DNA from: Verrucomicrobiia bacterium
GTDB lineage: Bacteria > Verrucomicrobiota > Verrucomicrobiia > Verrucomicrobiales > Akkermansiaceae
Assembly (NCBI GenBank): GCA_030432565.1
Contig: JAUIGV010000012.1
Coordinates: 62,001-126,000, forward strand
Direction of reading: 5' to 3'
Length of the DNA: 64,000 bases
Each line of letters begins with the position of its first letter. Positions within the stretch are counted from its first letter, which is position 1. This document shows, piece by piece, positions 45,001-53,523 of the stretch. A program made the position numbers and the translations under genes. Below the pieces are notes generated by a model. It saw only the letters and a list, made by a program, of their open reading frames with translations. It ran no database searches and was not told the DNA's origin.

Positions 45001-47599
45001 GGGCGACACCCCCGGCGCAAAAATCACAGTGCCCTACAAGGATGACCCCCAACCCAATTTCGCCTACTTCATTTACGATGGCACCCCCGACTGGAGCGGA
45101 TCCGTCCGCGGCAGCGACGCTCCGGTGAACCACCCCGGTTCCCTAATGTCGAGCATTGCGACCTACTTCCTGCTCAGCAAAAACTCGTATGTCGATGACT
45201 CCCAATTCGGAGGCTATCGCGGATCGAATTACCTCTGGCCCGGCACCATGGTTTACGAGGGGAAGGTTTACGACCACATCAAATATCGCCCTCGTGGTGG
45301 CGTGCACCGCTTCCAGTATGGCAAAAATTTCTGGAAGTTTGACTTCGACCGCGGCCGCCGTTTTGAAGCACGGGATCGCTACGGTGAGAAATACTCCGAA
45401 GCGTGGGACAAACTCAATTTCTCATCCATCGTTCAACAAGTGAACTTCAACCACCGGGGCGAGCAGGGCTTGTTCGAGGGAGTTGGCTTCCGCCTCTTCC
45501 AGCTGAGTGGCGTCGAGGCCTGCCACACCCACTACGCCCAGTTCTATGTCATCGACGAAGCCAGCCCCACCGGAGCCAACCAATATGAGAGCGACTACTA
45601 CGGCCTCTATCTCGCCATCGAACAACTGAACGGCCAGTTCCTCGACGAACATGACCTGCCCGATGGCAACCTCTACAAAATCGAGGGCCACCGTGGCGAC
45701 TCCAACAACCAGGGACCCACCCAGGTCGACAACGGCAGCGATGTTTCCAGCTTCATCAGCGCTTATCGTAACGGAACACCCACCGCCCAATGGTGGGAGA
45801 ACAACCTCGATATCGAAAAGTATCTCAGCTACCGCACCATCGTCGAAGGAATCCACCATTACGACATCGCCGCAGGCAAAAATTACTTCTACTACCACAA
45901 CCCCGAGACCTCCAGGTTTGAAGTTCACCCCTGGGATCTCGATCTCACTTGGGCCAATAACATGTATGGCTCCGGTAACCATGATTTCAAAACAAAGGTC
46001 GCGCAGAACCCGGCCTTCAACACCCGCTATCAAAATCGCGTCCGCGAAATCATGGACCTCCTCTACAACCCCGATGAAGGCCACAAACTCATCGATGAAA
46101 TGGTTCGTGACGTCTGGACCCCGGGAGCACCATCGCTGGTCGGCGCCGACCGACGACAGTGGGACAACAATCCCCGGATCAATCACCCCGATCGCTACTA
46201 TGACGTCGCTTCCGGCAATGATTTCGGAGGTATGATTCAGATTCTCAAGAACTACATCGTCTCTCGCGGAAACTGGATGGAGTCGAATCTTCTCACCTCG
46301 GAAAACGTCATTCCCGAAACTCCCGTGATCACCTATTCCGGTGCCCCCGGACACCCCGCCAACGGCCTGCAATTCACCTCGAGCAACTACAATTCAAACA
46401 CGGCCTTCGCAGCCATGGAGTGGCGAATCTCCGAAATCTACGACCCCACCACTTCCAACTATATCGCCGGAGAACCTTACCTATATGAGATTGAAAATCC
46501 CACCACCTCCGGTGAGCTCACCTCATTTAATCCGGACTATCTCTTCCCCGCGATTTCCGCGAGACCCGGTCAAACCTATCGCGCCCGTGTCCGCCACCGG
46601 GACTCTGAAGGACGCTGGAGCCACTGGTCCGCACCCGCCGAGTTTGTGGTCTCGACTCCCGACGTCACGCCTTTCGCCAACGATCTCCGCATCACCGAGG
46701 TTCACTACCACCCCGCCCCGGCCAGCTCCGCGGAACAAGCGATGGGCTGGACCGATTCCGATTTCGAATACCTCGAGATCCAGAACATCGGAGCGGCTGC
46801 CCTTGACCTGACCGATGTCCGCTTCACCAAGGGAGTCGACTTTGACTTCCCGCCGGGAACCATGATTCAGCCCGCTGCCTTTCTCCTCATCGTAAAAAAC
46901 CAGGCGGCCTTCGATTTCCGATACGGAGTCGGGCTTCCCGTGATTGGCGAATGGGATCCCAATGACCAATTGAGCAACGGAGGAGAGAACATCAAACTCT
47001 CCCTCGGTGCCGGCACCTCCATCATCGAATTCACCTATGATGACGATGCTCCCTGGCCGACTTCTCCCGACGGAGGTGGCCCCAGCCTCACTCTCATCCT
47101 TCCGACCGAAACCCTGCCCGCAGATCATTCGGACCCCTTGGCCTGGCGGGCCAGCCAACAGGCCGGAGGCACTCCTGGTGCGGCCGGACCCGGTACCTCG
47201 AACTTTGATTCGTGGGCACAGAGTCACGGCCTCGAAGCCGGCACCTCCATGACCGCCGACAATGACAAGGATGGTATAAATAACCTTCTCGAGTATGCCC
47301 TGGACTCCAATCCAACACTCGCTTCAAACCACGACCTTCCCACTGGAGCAACGGAACTGATCGAGGTTGACGGTGTGACTGATCGTTATCTAACCCTGAC
47401 CTTCAGACGCAATCTCGCCGCCTCTGAGCTCACCTTCAGCGTCGAGCTTTCGGACGATCTTGTCGGCTGGGATAACAACTCCGCCGTCCCGGTTTCTTCG
47501 ACTGATAACGGCGACGGAACCGCAACCGAGGTTTGGCGCGCCCCGCTTCCTTCGACCACCGACTCCCGGCAGTTTGTCCGCCTCCGCGTGGTCTACTGA
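42026..47599 (+). CDS. Giant secreted CotH-kinase protein with lamin-tail and Fn3-like domains
   Basis: 1857 residues. Signal peptide ~1-27; a discoidin-like domain to ~215; three Fn3-like repeats (~219-521) with FYRAYGTNDQGEEWASS-type repeats; a lamin-tail domain ~523-658 (VVINEIHYDEDTKTVRAEFI); a jelly-roll domain ~688-851 (YDDAYAIYVNGVEVARH, TNVIAVEIHQSSQNSSDISF); an Ig-like region ~873-1010; a CotH-type kinase domain ~1022-1425 whose metal-binding motif reads HPWDLDLTW (~1301); an Fn3-like region; a second lamin-tail domain ~1550-1680 (ITEVHYHPAP); a calcium-binding DNDKDGINNLLEYALDSNP motif and the shared C-terminal module. CotH of Bacillus is an atypical kinase that phosphorylates spore-coat proteins; this exported version may phosphorylate extracellular protein, but activity is unproven. 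Confidence 0.92.
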   Translation: MLLFPRAFSPASTALLLALTGLQPASADLVIPSSIKAFHQGDSLSGNGSTLQVINGSGMFKANPNDPSTWTVSSTAWPDDWQGFSTPSGNTTWAVLDLGSPTPNLAQMFLWNVQEGAPGGQTNRGMNNFNIFYATSPAVTPPATSGNVTAYDFASGGWTRMSGSFSLARGTGNGDSGQSFDVSEAAGARYLGFQILSNHGGNRVGFAEIAFTTEVPTGAPSVTNLAPSSITSSGATIRGNLTDAGTTPPTVSLYWGPSDGGVSAASWANTENLGTQTNPGEFSSILTGLQPNSTYFYRAYGTNDQGEEWASSSETFTTATAPPAVQNVTASDIIGTSATIGGTVTSTGGEIPELVIHYGDNDAGTGTWDAQLDLGLQAGFGSGSISNLNPGTTYYFRAAATNSTGTSWASSTASFSTTAVNPPTITNSPASGINGTFATLNGEVIDAGGDPPAVTIYYGTVDGESTPANWELSVPGGTQSGSFSRLVSNLQPTTTYYFRAFAQNAAGSNWASTSRTFTTPVFTPPSVVINEIHYDEDTKTVRAEFIELFNPSNNPIDLSGYYFSSGIDFEFPAGTILAAGGYLVVAEDPATMLSRFGYPGALGPFANGSSLRNSGERITLRNPAGTTVDEVDYQLGFPWPTVGDDIGTLLASPSIELINPLLDNDLGGSWRASGFPAATSNSGAGGDSPVNYIAGNATWKYLDDGSDQGTAWRATEFDDSGWASGPAELGYGDSDEATLVNSGPAGGRYATTYFRASTDIPDPSDFVNFTISITYDDAYAIYVNGVEVARHAGLTNNAPYDEYANNTVGDNANDTVTVPTNAFVSGTNVIAVEIHQSSQNSSDISFALSLTGETSGGTPGGSFAPTPGAANRSYATAVPPQIRQVDHLPNQPTSGQPVVVTAKVTDPDGVDSVTLQYQLVNPGDYFSRYLKFNDNGTTNEDPRYEDPAEWTEVVMTDDGTGGDALAFDSIFTVTLPGTLQTNRRLIRYRISAGDTPGAKITVPYKDDPQPNFAYFIYDGTPDWSGSVRGSDAPVNHPGSLMSSIATYFLLSKNSYVDDSQFGGYRGSNYLWPGTMVYEGKVYDHIKYRPRGGVHRFQYGKNFWKFDFDRGRRFEARDRYGEKYSEAWDKLNFSSIVQQVNFNHRGEQGLFEGVGFRLFQLSGVEACHTHYAQFYVIDEASPTGANQYESDYYGLYLAIEQLNGQFLDEHDLPDGNLYKIEGHRGDSNNQGPTQVDNGSDVSSFISAYRNGTPTAQWWENNLDIEKYLSYRTIVEGIHHYDIAAGKNYFYYHNPETSRFEVHPWDLDLTWANNMYGSGNHDFKTKVAQNPAFNTRYQNRVREIMDLLYNPDEGHKLIDEMVRDVWTPGAPSLVGADRRQWDNNPRINHPDRYYDVASGNDFGGMIQILKNYIVSRGNWMESNLLTSENVIPETPVITYSGAPGHPANGLQFTSSNYNSNTAFAAMEWRISEIYDPTTSNYIAGEPYLYEIENPTTSGELTSFNPDYLFPAISARPGQTYRARVRHRDSEGRWSHWSAPAEFVVSTPDVTPFANDLRITEVHYHPAPASSAEQAMGWTDSDFEYLEIQNIGAAALDLTDVRFTKGVDFDFPPGTMIQPAAFLLIVKNQAAFDFRYGVGLPVIGEWDPNDQLSNGGENIKLSLGAGTSIIEFTYDDDAPWPTSPDGGGPSLTLILPTETLPADHSDPLAWRASQQAGGTPGAAGPGTSNFDSWAQSHGLEAGTSMTADNDKDGINNLLEYALDSNPTLASNHDLPTGATELIEVDGVTDRYLTLTFRRNLAASELTFSVELSDDLVGWDNNSAVPVSSTDNGDGTATEVWRAPLPSTTDSRQFVRLRVVY

Positions 47600-47606
47600 T
47601 GAGGCT

Positions 47607-48914
47607 TCAGTTCATCGGCATCACAAGACTCGCCAACCAAACCACCGCGAATCCCACCAAGCCCATCAGCGACAACATTACAGAAAAAGTCTTCAAGGTC
47701 TCCACCTCATTCATACCGGACATTTTCGAAACGATCCAAAAACCACTGTCGTTCATCCACGGCAGTGGTTTGGAGCCACAGCCAATCGCAAGCGCCACAT
47801 AGACGGCGTGAAATCCCAACTCAGCGTCCAAAACCATAGGCGCCACGATGCCCACCGCCGTGATCATTGCGACCGTTGCCGATCCCTGCGCGAAGCGCAC
47901 CAGGGCAGTCAGCACAAAAGCCAAAAGCAAGACCCCACCGCCGCTACCCACCATCCCTGAAAGTTCGGCCCCAATCCCGGTGTCCTTCAACACCGCTCCA
48001 AAAGCAGCACCGGCAGCCGTGATGAGAATAATCACTCCGCCACTCGAAAGCGCCTCATTGATGACGGTTTTCAGTTCACAATGTTTCGTAGCCAGCACCA
48101 TTGCCAATCCCGCACCCAGAGCCATCGCCACATTTTTTCCGCTCACAACTTCAAGCCACGCCGGAAGCCCACCCCGCATCTCCAAAAAGGTTCCCAAACT
48201 AATCAGCACCAACGGCGAGAGAATCGGCATTAAAGACCATCCCAACCCGGGCAATTCCTTCTTTTCCTCACTCTCGATTTCCGGTGCTTCAATCTCACGG
48301 TAGGTGATTCCAAACTTTGCATTGGCCCAGCGCGCATAACCATAACCCACCGAAATCGTCACCACTCCCAGTATCAACCCAGCCGGGATCAAGACCCCCA
48401 AACTTACCTCAAGACGCGCCGCCACAAGCAAGGGGCCCGGCGTAGGCGGCACCAATGAGTGCGCCATGCTCGCTCCGGCCACCACACTCAACAGCGCGAG
48501 CAAATAAACCTTGGGATTGGTTCGCGAAAATGCCCGCACCAAAGGCAGCATAAGATAGAATACAGTGTCGAAAAACACCGGAATCCCGAGAACGAATCCG
48601 CTTCCCAGAAAAGCCATCGGTGCCCGCTTGACTCCAAAAAGAGAGAGGAGGCCCCGCACGATTCGTTCCGCCGCACCGCTTACCAGAAGGCACTGGCCAA
48701 TGATCGCCGCCAATGCAATCAGGATCCCGATTTTTCGGCAACCCGTCCCGAACCCCTCCGCCACCCGGCTCATCGCATCCGTGCCAACTCCCGGCGTCAA
48801 GATCGACACCACAAAGGCACCCAGTAAAAGCCCGAGAAAGGCGTGCAGCCTGAGCCACAAAATTGAAACAATCACCACCGCCAGCCCCACCAGGCAAATC
48901 TCAATCGCTCCCAT
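47607..48914 (-). CDS. GntP family permease (gluconate/organic acid:H+ symporter-like)
   Basis: 435 residues with ~12 hydrophobic helices and almost no soluble domain. GntP signatures: LHAFLGLLLGAFVVSILTPG at the N-terminus, RVAEGFGTGCRKIGILIALA, AMAFLGSGFVLGIPVFFDTV-type loop with FYLMLPLVRAF, SLVPPTPGPLLVAARLEVSL (the PPTPGP motif), and the C-terminal GCGSKPLPWMNDSGFWIVSK. It lies in the cytoplasmic membrane. Family members import gluconate, fructuronate or related sugar acids by proton symport, which would suit a polysaccharide-degrading lifestyle, but no kinase or sugar-acid gene is nearby, so the substrate is open. It is convergent with the CotH gene, with only 7 bp between the stops and no hairpin. 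Confidence 0.93.
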   Translation of the reverse strand: MGAIEICLVGLAVVIVSILWLRLHAFLGLLLGAFVVSILTPGVGTDAMSRVAEGFGTGCRKIGILIALAAIIGQCLLVSGAAERIVRGLLSLFGVKRAPMAFLGSGFVLGIPVFFDTVFYLMLPLVRAFSRTNPKVYLLALLSVVAGASMAHSLVPPTPGPLLVAARLEVSLGVLIPAGLILGVVTISVGYGYARWANAKFGITYREIEAPEIESEEKKELPGLGWSLMPILSPLVLISLGTFLEMRGGLPAWLEVVSGKNVAMALGAGLAMVLATKHCELKTVINEALSSGGVIILITAAGAAFGAVLKDTGIGAELSGMVGSGGGVLLLAFVLTALVRFAQGSATVAMITAVGIVAPMVLDAELGFHAVYVALAIGCGSKPLPWMNDSGFWIVSKMSGMNEVETLKTFSVMLSLMGLVGFAVVWLASLVMPMN

Positions 48915-49231
48915 CCACCCACCTTCAGTATTCGAACCTTATTGTTCAATCTCCAATCTCACCAACCGGCAGCCCGAGCCCCTCCGTCAAGAGTCAGCTT
49001 TCCCGTTAGTCTCTTTTGGCTCCACCTTTTTCACAAAACCCTCGCTCCCCACCGCCACGCCGCTTGAAAACGAAGCAACCCGTTTTCGCAATGCCCGGGC
49101 CGGAGTAATTTACCCCTCTGTTTCGATCACCGTCGTCCGGCTCTTCATCTTAGTTCAACTTGTATATGCTGGTATGTTTTTGGGGAAAAAGGACCAGTCC
49201 CCAAATCAGGGACAAACCAACGAATACAGAT
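48915..49231. other. Intergenic region
   Basis: 317 bp between the GntP gene start and the 3' end of a leftward secreted-protein gene. TTTGGGG (49179-49185) and CCCCAAA (49199-49205) can pair around a 13-base loop and may end the leftward transcript, though no T-run follows. Nothing else is recognisable. Confidence 0.4.
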
Positions 49232-50167
49232 TTAGTCCTCGGCTTCGACTCTCACAAAGAGGCGATCGGAGGCAGAAATGCCCGCTTCGGCCAAATCAAA
49301 GGTCAGTGTGATCGTATCGGCTTCGTCAGGATTCTCGTCCTCGGCAGCAGTCAAACCATCTCCAATATCTGAATCAAAATTAGTCAGATCGGTTGAGTAT
49401 TTGACTATGTACGACGCGGCTCCGGTATTACGCCAGGTCAGAGTCAAGCTCCCTCCCTCTTGATCATAAACAAGGCCGGTGATGGCAAGATCCACAACGG
49501 GGCCGGAACCAGTTCCGTTGACCGCGGAAACAGCCAGTCGATCATTGAGGGTGAATTCAATCGATTGAATCGGCTTCGACTGATCTTCTTCTGCGAGGTC
49601 AAAATTGATCTCCCTTGGAAAAACACCCGGCCCAAAGTAGCTGTTCCAGCCTCCGGCACCACGGCGGGCAATTGCGATTTTATCAGTGGCATTGTAATCC
49701 CTCGATCCCTGCCAATCATTGATCGTAAAAATCAACAGACTGGTGGAAGCATCGGTAAAAGTCACCGTTGCCTGAAAATTATCAGCACTATTCCCTCCAA
49801 TCCCAAAAATAAGAAACTGGAGATCTGAATAGGCGGCGGGACTATCCAGGGTGAAGATGTCTCCACTCACAAGAATATTGCTTTGATCATAAGGCTGCAG
49901 CAAAAACCCAGTCCCAAAATCGGTCACAAACGTCCGGTCGGCACTGTCAGGAACCGCAACAGTCGCAGTGGTCGTGTCGATCGAAGGAGACCCTTCTTCT
50001 GCAAAAACCCAGCGAGCCAAACCCGCGTAGTCCGTGACATCATCCGGAGTGAGCCCTTCCTTCTCGGCAATGGCATCCGCACTAAATCCGGTGCCGCTGA
50101 TGGGGTCGGCCTGCAACCCACATGAGACAGCGACGAACAAGGACGTCATCATGATTTTATTTTTCAT
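49232..50167 (-). CDS. Secreted protein, paralog of the neighbouring PEP-CTERM protein, with Fn3-like C-terminal module
   Basis: 311 residues. The signal peptide (MKNKIMMTSLFVAVSCGLQA) is followed by a ~210-residue beta domain: SGTGFSADAIAEKEGL, YAGLARWVFAEEGSPS, GDIFTLDSPAAYSDLQFLIF, GIGGNSADNFQATVTFTDAS, NDWQGSRDYNATDKIAIARR, REINFDLAEEDQSKPIQSIE. The same domain makes up the next gene upstream. The C-terminal ~85 residues (GSLTLTWRNTGAASYIVKYS, TDLTNF ... DRLFVRVEAED) are the shared 'StDL' C-terminal module instead of the PEP-CTERM tail of the neighbour. It is cleanly separated from the neighbour by ~80 bp on the same strand. Function is unknown. Confidence 0.87.
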   Translation of the reverse strand: MKNKIMMTSLFVAVSCGLQADPISGTGFSADAIAEKEGLTPDDVTDYAGLARWVFAEEGSPSIDTTTATVAVPDSADRTFVTDFGTGFLLQPYDQSNILVSGDIFTLDSPAAYSDLQFLIFGIGGNSADNFQATVTFTDASTSLLIFTINDWQGSRDYNATDKIAIARRGAGGWNSYFGPGVFPREINFDLAEEDQSKPIQSIEFTLNDRLAVSAVNGTGSGPVVDLAITGLVYDQEGGSLTLTWRNTGAASYIVKYSTDLTNFDSDIGDGLTAAEDENPDEADTITLTFDLAEAGISASDRLFVRVEAED

Positions 50168-50245
50168 GTTTATTTTGGTGGTTGGGGGAATATCTTATTT
50201 GGACAGAGAAAAGTATCCTCCTTGCCTGAAAGTGGGATCTCGGGT

Positions 50246-50977
50246 TTAAAGAACCTCTTGGGCGCGACGGCGACGAATCAGAGCAAGGCCACCGAGCCCC
50301 AGAAGAACAAGTGACGATGGCTCTGGCACTGCAAGAGGAGTTCCGCTCACAGCGGACAGACCAAGACGATCACCCAGGGCGAAATCAATTGTCTCGAGTA
50401 TTTTTCCTTGATCAGCAAGATCCAGGTCGAACGTCAACTCTCTCGTCCAAAGAGAGATATTTTGAGTTCCACCGCGTCTCACATACGCTGTTTTATCGGC
50501 GAAGGCATTGTAATCCCGACTTCCCTGCCAATCCGCAACCGAGAACTGAAGATCAGTGGTCGTAGCATCTGAAAAGTTAAGTGTGGCCACAAAGTTATTG
50601 GCACTATTTCCGCCAATACCGGTGATGAAAAACTGGATATCCGTAAATGATCCTGCGCTATCAAGCGTGAAGGTGTCACCGTTCACAAGGGTGTTGGGAC
50701 CCGTATAGGATGGAATCTGGAAAGTGGTTCCATTTTGGGTCGTAACCAATCCGCCCGCCGGGAGGGCAACTCCGGGTCCCTGATTGGGGGCTCCATCCTC
50801 GGCCAATACCCACCTCGCAAATCCAGCATAGGAAGCTCCATCGTCAACACTGGCGGCACCGGCCTCAACAATTGCGTCCACCGAATAACCAGTCCCGCTA
50901 ATGACAGCAGCATTGGCTGGATTTGAAACAAGGGTGAGGGCAACGAGAGGAGCCAACTTTAGGGTGTGTTTTTTCAT
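50246..50977 (-). CDS. PEP-CTERM protein, paralog of the following gene
   Basis: About 243 residues from the ATG at 50977, which starts the signal peptide (MKKHTLKLAPLVALTLVSNP); five upstream codons (MILKL) are a less likely extension. The mature domain (SGTGYSVDAIVEAG, YAGFARWVLAEDGAPN, FTLDSAGSFTDIQFFITGIG, GNSANNFVATLNFSDATTTD, ADWQGSRDYNAFADKTAYVR) is clearly homologous to the next gene. The C-terminus is a PEP-CTERM signal: VPEPSSLVLLGLGGLALIRR and RR, so the protein is sorted by an exosortase-type system. The two genes are therefore a tandem duplication that received different C-terminal targeting modules. Confidence 0.9.
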   Translation of the reverse strand: MKKHTLKLAPLVALTLVSNPANAAVISGTGYSVDAIVEAGAASVDDGASYAGFARWVLAEDGAPNQGPGVALPAGGLVTTQNGTTFQIPSYTGPNTLVNGDTFTLDSAGSFTDIQFFITGIGGNSANNFVATLNFSDATTTDLQFSVADWQGSRDYNAFADKTAYVRRGGTQNISLWTRELTFDLDLADQGKILETIDFALGDRLGLSAVSGTPLAVPEPSSLVLLGLGGLALIRRRRAQEVL

Positions 50978-50992
50978 CAATTTGAGGATCAA

Positions 50993-51469
50993 GGGTTGCT
51001 GGCAAATTTAATCTGCCTTCTCCGAACATTACAAATAGGCACCTGATCACTCAATACTGGACTGAAGTTTCCCATCAACCTTCCTACGCCGTTTCGGGCA
51101 GGACCTTCACAAGCCCCATCATGGTTTGAGCCACCCCTATTCGAGCTTGATTTGGTTGGATGGTATCCTTCTGCAGCGATGACAGGACAGTCCTTCGATG
51201 AAGGCCGCGCTTTTGCAGATGTCGTTGCAGGTGAGTTTGATCGCACCCGCACCATAACTCCCAAGGATTTGGATCTGCCAGCAACACAGGGGCAATAATT
51301 CGCAATATTTGCGAGGACTTCTCCCGTCTTTCAACGTTGTATGGCTGACGTCCGGGGGTGCCTAGTCCTCACAGGGCCGCAACCTTGTTCCACATTCCAC
51401 GAAAGCACATCCAAGTCCCGACTCCCGATCCCTTTTCAAAGAAAATAACTTCAATATCCGATTCAACTC
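50993..51469. other. Intergenic region
   Basis: About 480 bp without a recognisable gene. A minus-strand open frame around 51140-51330 (e.g. LGSYGAGAIKLTCNDICKSA) has cysteine pairs but no start or family match; it may be the tail of a lost gene. No hairpin terminator stands out. Confidence 0.4.
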
Positions 51470-51769
51470 ATGAACCCCAACGATCTATCGCACTTCAAGA
51501 CACTTCTTCTCGCCGAAAAGGAATCGGTCACCAAATGCCTTCAACATCAAAAGGCAGAAATCGATGACACGAACAGTGAAGTTCTGGAACCCCTCACCGA
51601 CAGTGAAGAAAAGCTCCTCGAAAAAATCGAACTCGCACTTTTGAAGATCGAAAACGCAAGTTACGGGGTTTGTGTCAACTGCAGTCGTGAGATCTCCCGT
51701 GACCGCCTTGAGGCGAAGCCTTCGGTTTCTCTTTGCCTAAGTTGTCAAAGCGAACACGAATCATCATGA
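51470..51769 (+). CDS. DksA/TraR-type C4 zinc finger protein
   Basis: 99 residues. Helical N-terminus (HFKTLLLAEKESVTKCLQHQ), an acidic segment typical of the coiled coil (AEIDDTNSEVLEPLTDSEEK), then the zinc finger YGVCVNCSREISRDRLEAKP and SVSLCLSCQSEHE, with four cysteines in the CxxC...CxxC spacing of DksA/TraR. These proteins insert a coiled coil into the RNA polymerase secondary channel or act as general regulators. At 99 residues it is shorter than DksA (~150) and close to the TraR/YocK size class. It is a single-gene unit, cytosolic. Confidence 0.9.
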   Translation: MNPNDLSHFKTLLLAEKESVTKCLQHQKAEIDDTNSEVLEPLTDSEEKLLEKIELALLKIENASYGVCVNCSREISRDRLEAKPSVSLCLSCQSEHESS

Positions 51770-52133
51770 CTGGCCACACCTGAATTTTCGCAGTTACTCC
51801 GAAATTCCCGGAGTCGACAAAGACGTAAGCAGTCAAAAGTGCCTCTCTGACATAAATTCCAGAAGTCTGGCATCTCCGACGGCCAGACCGTTTGCAAAAA
51901 GATCATCGGAGCGGAAAGCCCCGCCAATGGTGTCCGAACTTCAATCCCATAAATCTTGGGTGACCCGACCTTGATCAAACCCGTCGGTAGTCTCTCAACA
52001 ATCCAGACGCAACTTTTTTTGACAAGCGGTCCGGTTCAGCGCTTCCCTATCTGCTCAATTGCTGTCGCTTCGTTGGTTTTACGGTGCGTGGGAACACTTG
52101 AATTAGTGCTGATTTGGGAACATTCTTACCTCA
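51770..52133. other. Intergenic region between convergent genes
   Basis: About 364 bp without a gene. GTCTGGC (51865-51871) and GCCAGAC (51882-51888) pair perfectly around a 10-base loop, a possible terminator for the DksA/TraR-type gene, but without a T-run. Nothing else is recognisable. Confidence 0.4.
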
Positions 52134-53495
52134 TTACTTCCACCCTCCGCCAAGCGCTTGAATCAGCTGCACGGTAGCCTGCTGGCGGGCTTCCCGGGTT
52201 TGAGAAAGGGCCCGTTGCTCGAGAAGCTGCTGGCGCTGTGAGTCGATCACCTCGAAGAAACTCACCAGACCGGCTTCATAGCGGAGCTTCACAAGACGCA
52301 AGGCTTCCTTGGCGGCTTCAGCTGATTTCGTCTGTGCCGCGAGGGCCCTGTCCAGATTGGTGATCCCCGAAAGAGCATTCTCAACATCACGAAAAGCTCT
52401 GAGCACCGAAGCCCTGTGGTTTTCCAGGGCCTCCCGGTAGGACGCGAGTGCCTGATTCTTCGACTTTTCCTTACGGCCAAATGTCGAGATGGGAAAAACA
52501 ACGTTCGGACTGACATTCCAAAGACGGCTGTTCCGCTGGAAGAGATCCGAGGTATTAAGTGCGGCGTAACCACCGGTCGCGGTGAGACTGACCCTTGGCA
52601 AATAGTTAGCCAGGTTGATGCCAATTTGCTCCGACGCAGCAGCCAGACGGCGCTCGGTCGCGGCCACATCCGGCCGTCTTCGCAAAAGATCAGCCGGAAC
52701 GCCAGCGGGAATGGCAGGTGTGCGAGGCGGCTTCGCGACTGCGATCTTGAAGGCCGAGGGATTTCGGCCGGCCAATACTGCGATTGCGTTTTCCAACTCT
52801 GTTCGCCGCTGGGTGAGACGATGTAAATCAGCGCGCGCGGTCTCAGTCTGGGTCCGGGCACGTGATGAATCAATGGCGGTGGTATCTCCGGCATCCAGAC
52901 GGGCCTGAACAAGCTTCTCGTTCTCCTCGCGCAAGCCAATGGTGTCGCGGAGCAACTGGATTTCTTGATCAAGGTGCCGGAGTGCCAGGTAGTCCCTCGC
53001 CAGTTCGGCCTTGGTGGAAAGCAAGGCGGTGACGTAGTCCGCTGCGGCGGCCTGGCTCAGAGCCTGTTGTTGAGTGACCCCACGACGCACCCGGCCCCAG
53101 AAATCGATCTCGTAACTCAAATTTAGCGTGGAGCGAAATCGGGAATACGGATCGGGCGGAATCGGAAAGATATCCCGCGTGGAATCCTGCTGGCGCGTCC
53201 CGAGAACCTCACCGGTCACGGATGGAAGAAGATCACTGCGCCGCAACCCCAGAATGGCGCGGGACTGGTCCAGGCGCGCCAGAGCTGCTTGGGCCTGTGG
53301 ATTTTCCTGATCGACTTGCGACAGGAGGGCGGAAAGTTTGGCATCTCCAAAAGAAGACCACCAGCTTCCGGATGGCGGGGGTGACGATAGCCCCACCGCC
53401 TTGTATGTCGCGGTCACCTTAGTACGAGGTTTTTCGTAATTAGGGCCGACCGTACAGCCCGCGAGAGCCAGGGAAATAAAAAGAAGAGCTTTCAT
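52134..53495 (-). CDS. RND efflux outer-membrane lipoprotein (TolC/NodT family)
   Basis: About 453 residues from the ATG at 53495 (MKALLFISLALAGCTVGPNY), which gives a lipobox (LAGC) and so a lipidated N-terminus; the longer upstream frame lacks any signal. The VGPNYEKP opening, SSFGDAKLSALLSQVDQENP and a repeated helical hairpin (LPSVTGEVLGTRQQDS ... LSYEIDFWGRVRRGVTQQQA) match the NodT/OprM branch of TolC channels. The second repeat contains LRRRPDVAATERRLAAASEQ, a strong family motif. It forms the trimeric outer-membrane duct of the pump encoded just upstream (28 bp after the RND gene stop). Everything needed for a three-part pump is in one operon with its regulator. Confidence 0.94.
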   Translation of the reverse strand: MKALLFISLALAGCTVGPNYEKPRTKVTATYKAVGLSSPPPSGSWWSSFGDAKLSALLSQVDQENPQAQAALARLDQSRAILGLRRSDLLPSVTGEVLGTRQQDSTRDIFPIPPDPYSRFRSTLNLSYEIDFWGRVRRGVTQQQALSQAAAADYVTALLSTKAELARDYLALRHLDQEIQLLRDTIGLREENEKLVQARLDAGDTTAIDSSRARTQTETARADLHRLTQRRTELENAIAVLAGRNPSAFKIAVAKPPRTPAIPAGVPADLLRRRPDVAATERRLAAASEQIGINLANYLPRVSLTATGGYAALNTSDLFQRNSRLWNVSPNVVFPISTFGRKEKSKNQALASYREALENHRASVLRAFRDVENALSGITNLDRALAAQTKSAEAAKEALRLVKLRYEAGLVSFFEVIDSQRQQLLEQRALSQTREARQQATVQLIQALGGGWK

Positions 53496-53523
53496 AATAC
53501 GTGCCGGAATTAAACTCCGGGGA

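Noticed and set aside
45422-46372. Long antisense open frame under the CotH kinase domain
   Set aside because: It mirrors the biased codon use of the sense gene and has the valine/isoleucine/aspartate-rich composition of shadow frames.
51865-51888. 7-bp perfect hairpin after the DksA/TraR-type gene
   Set aside because: It has no T-run and lies ~95 bp beyond the stop; kept only as a remark in the intergenic entry.
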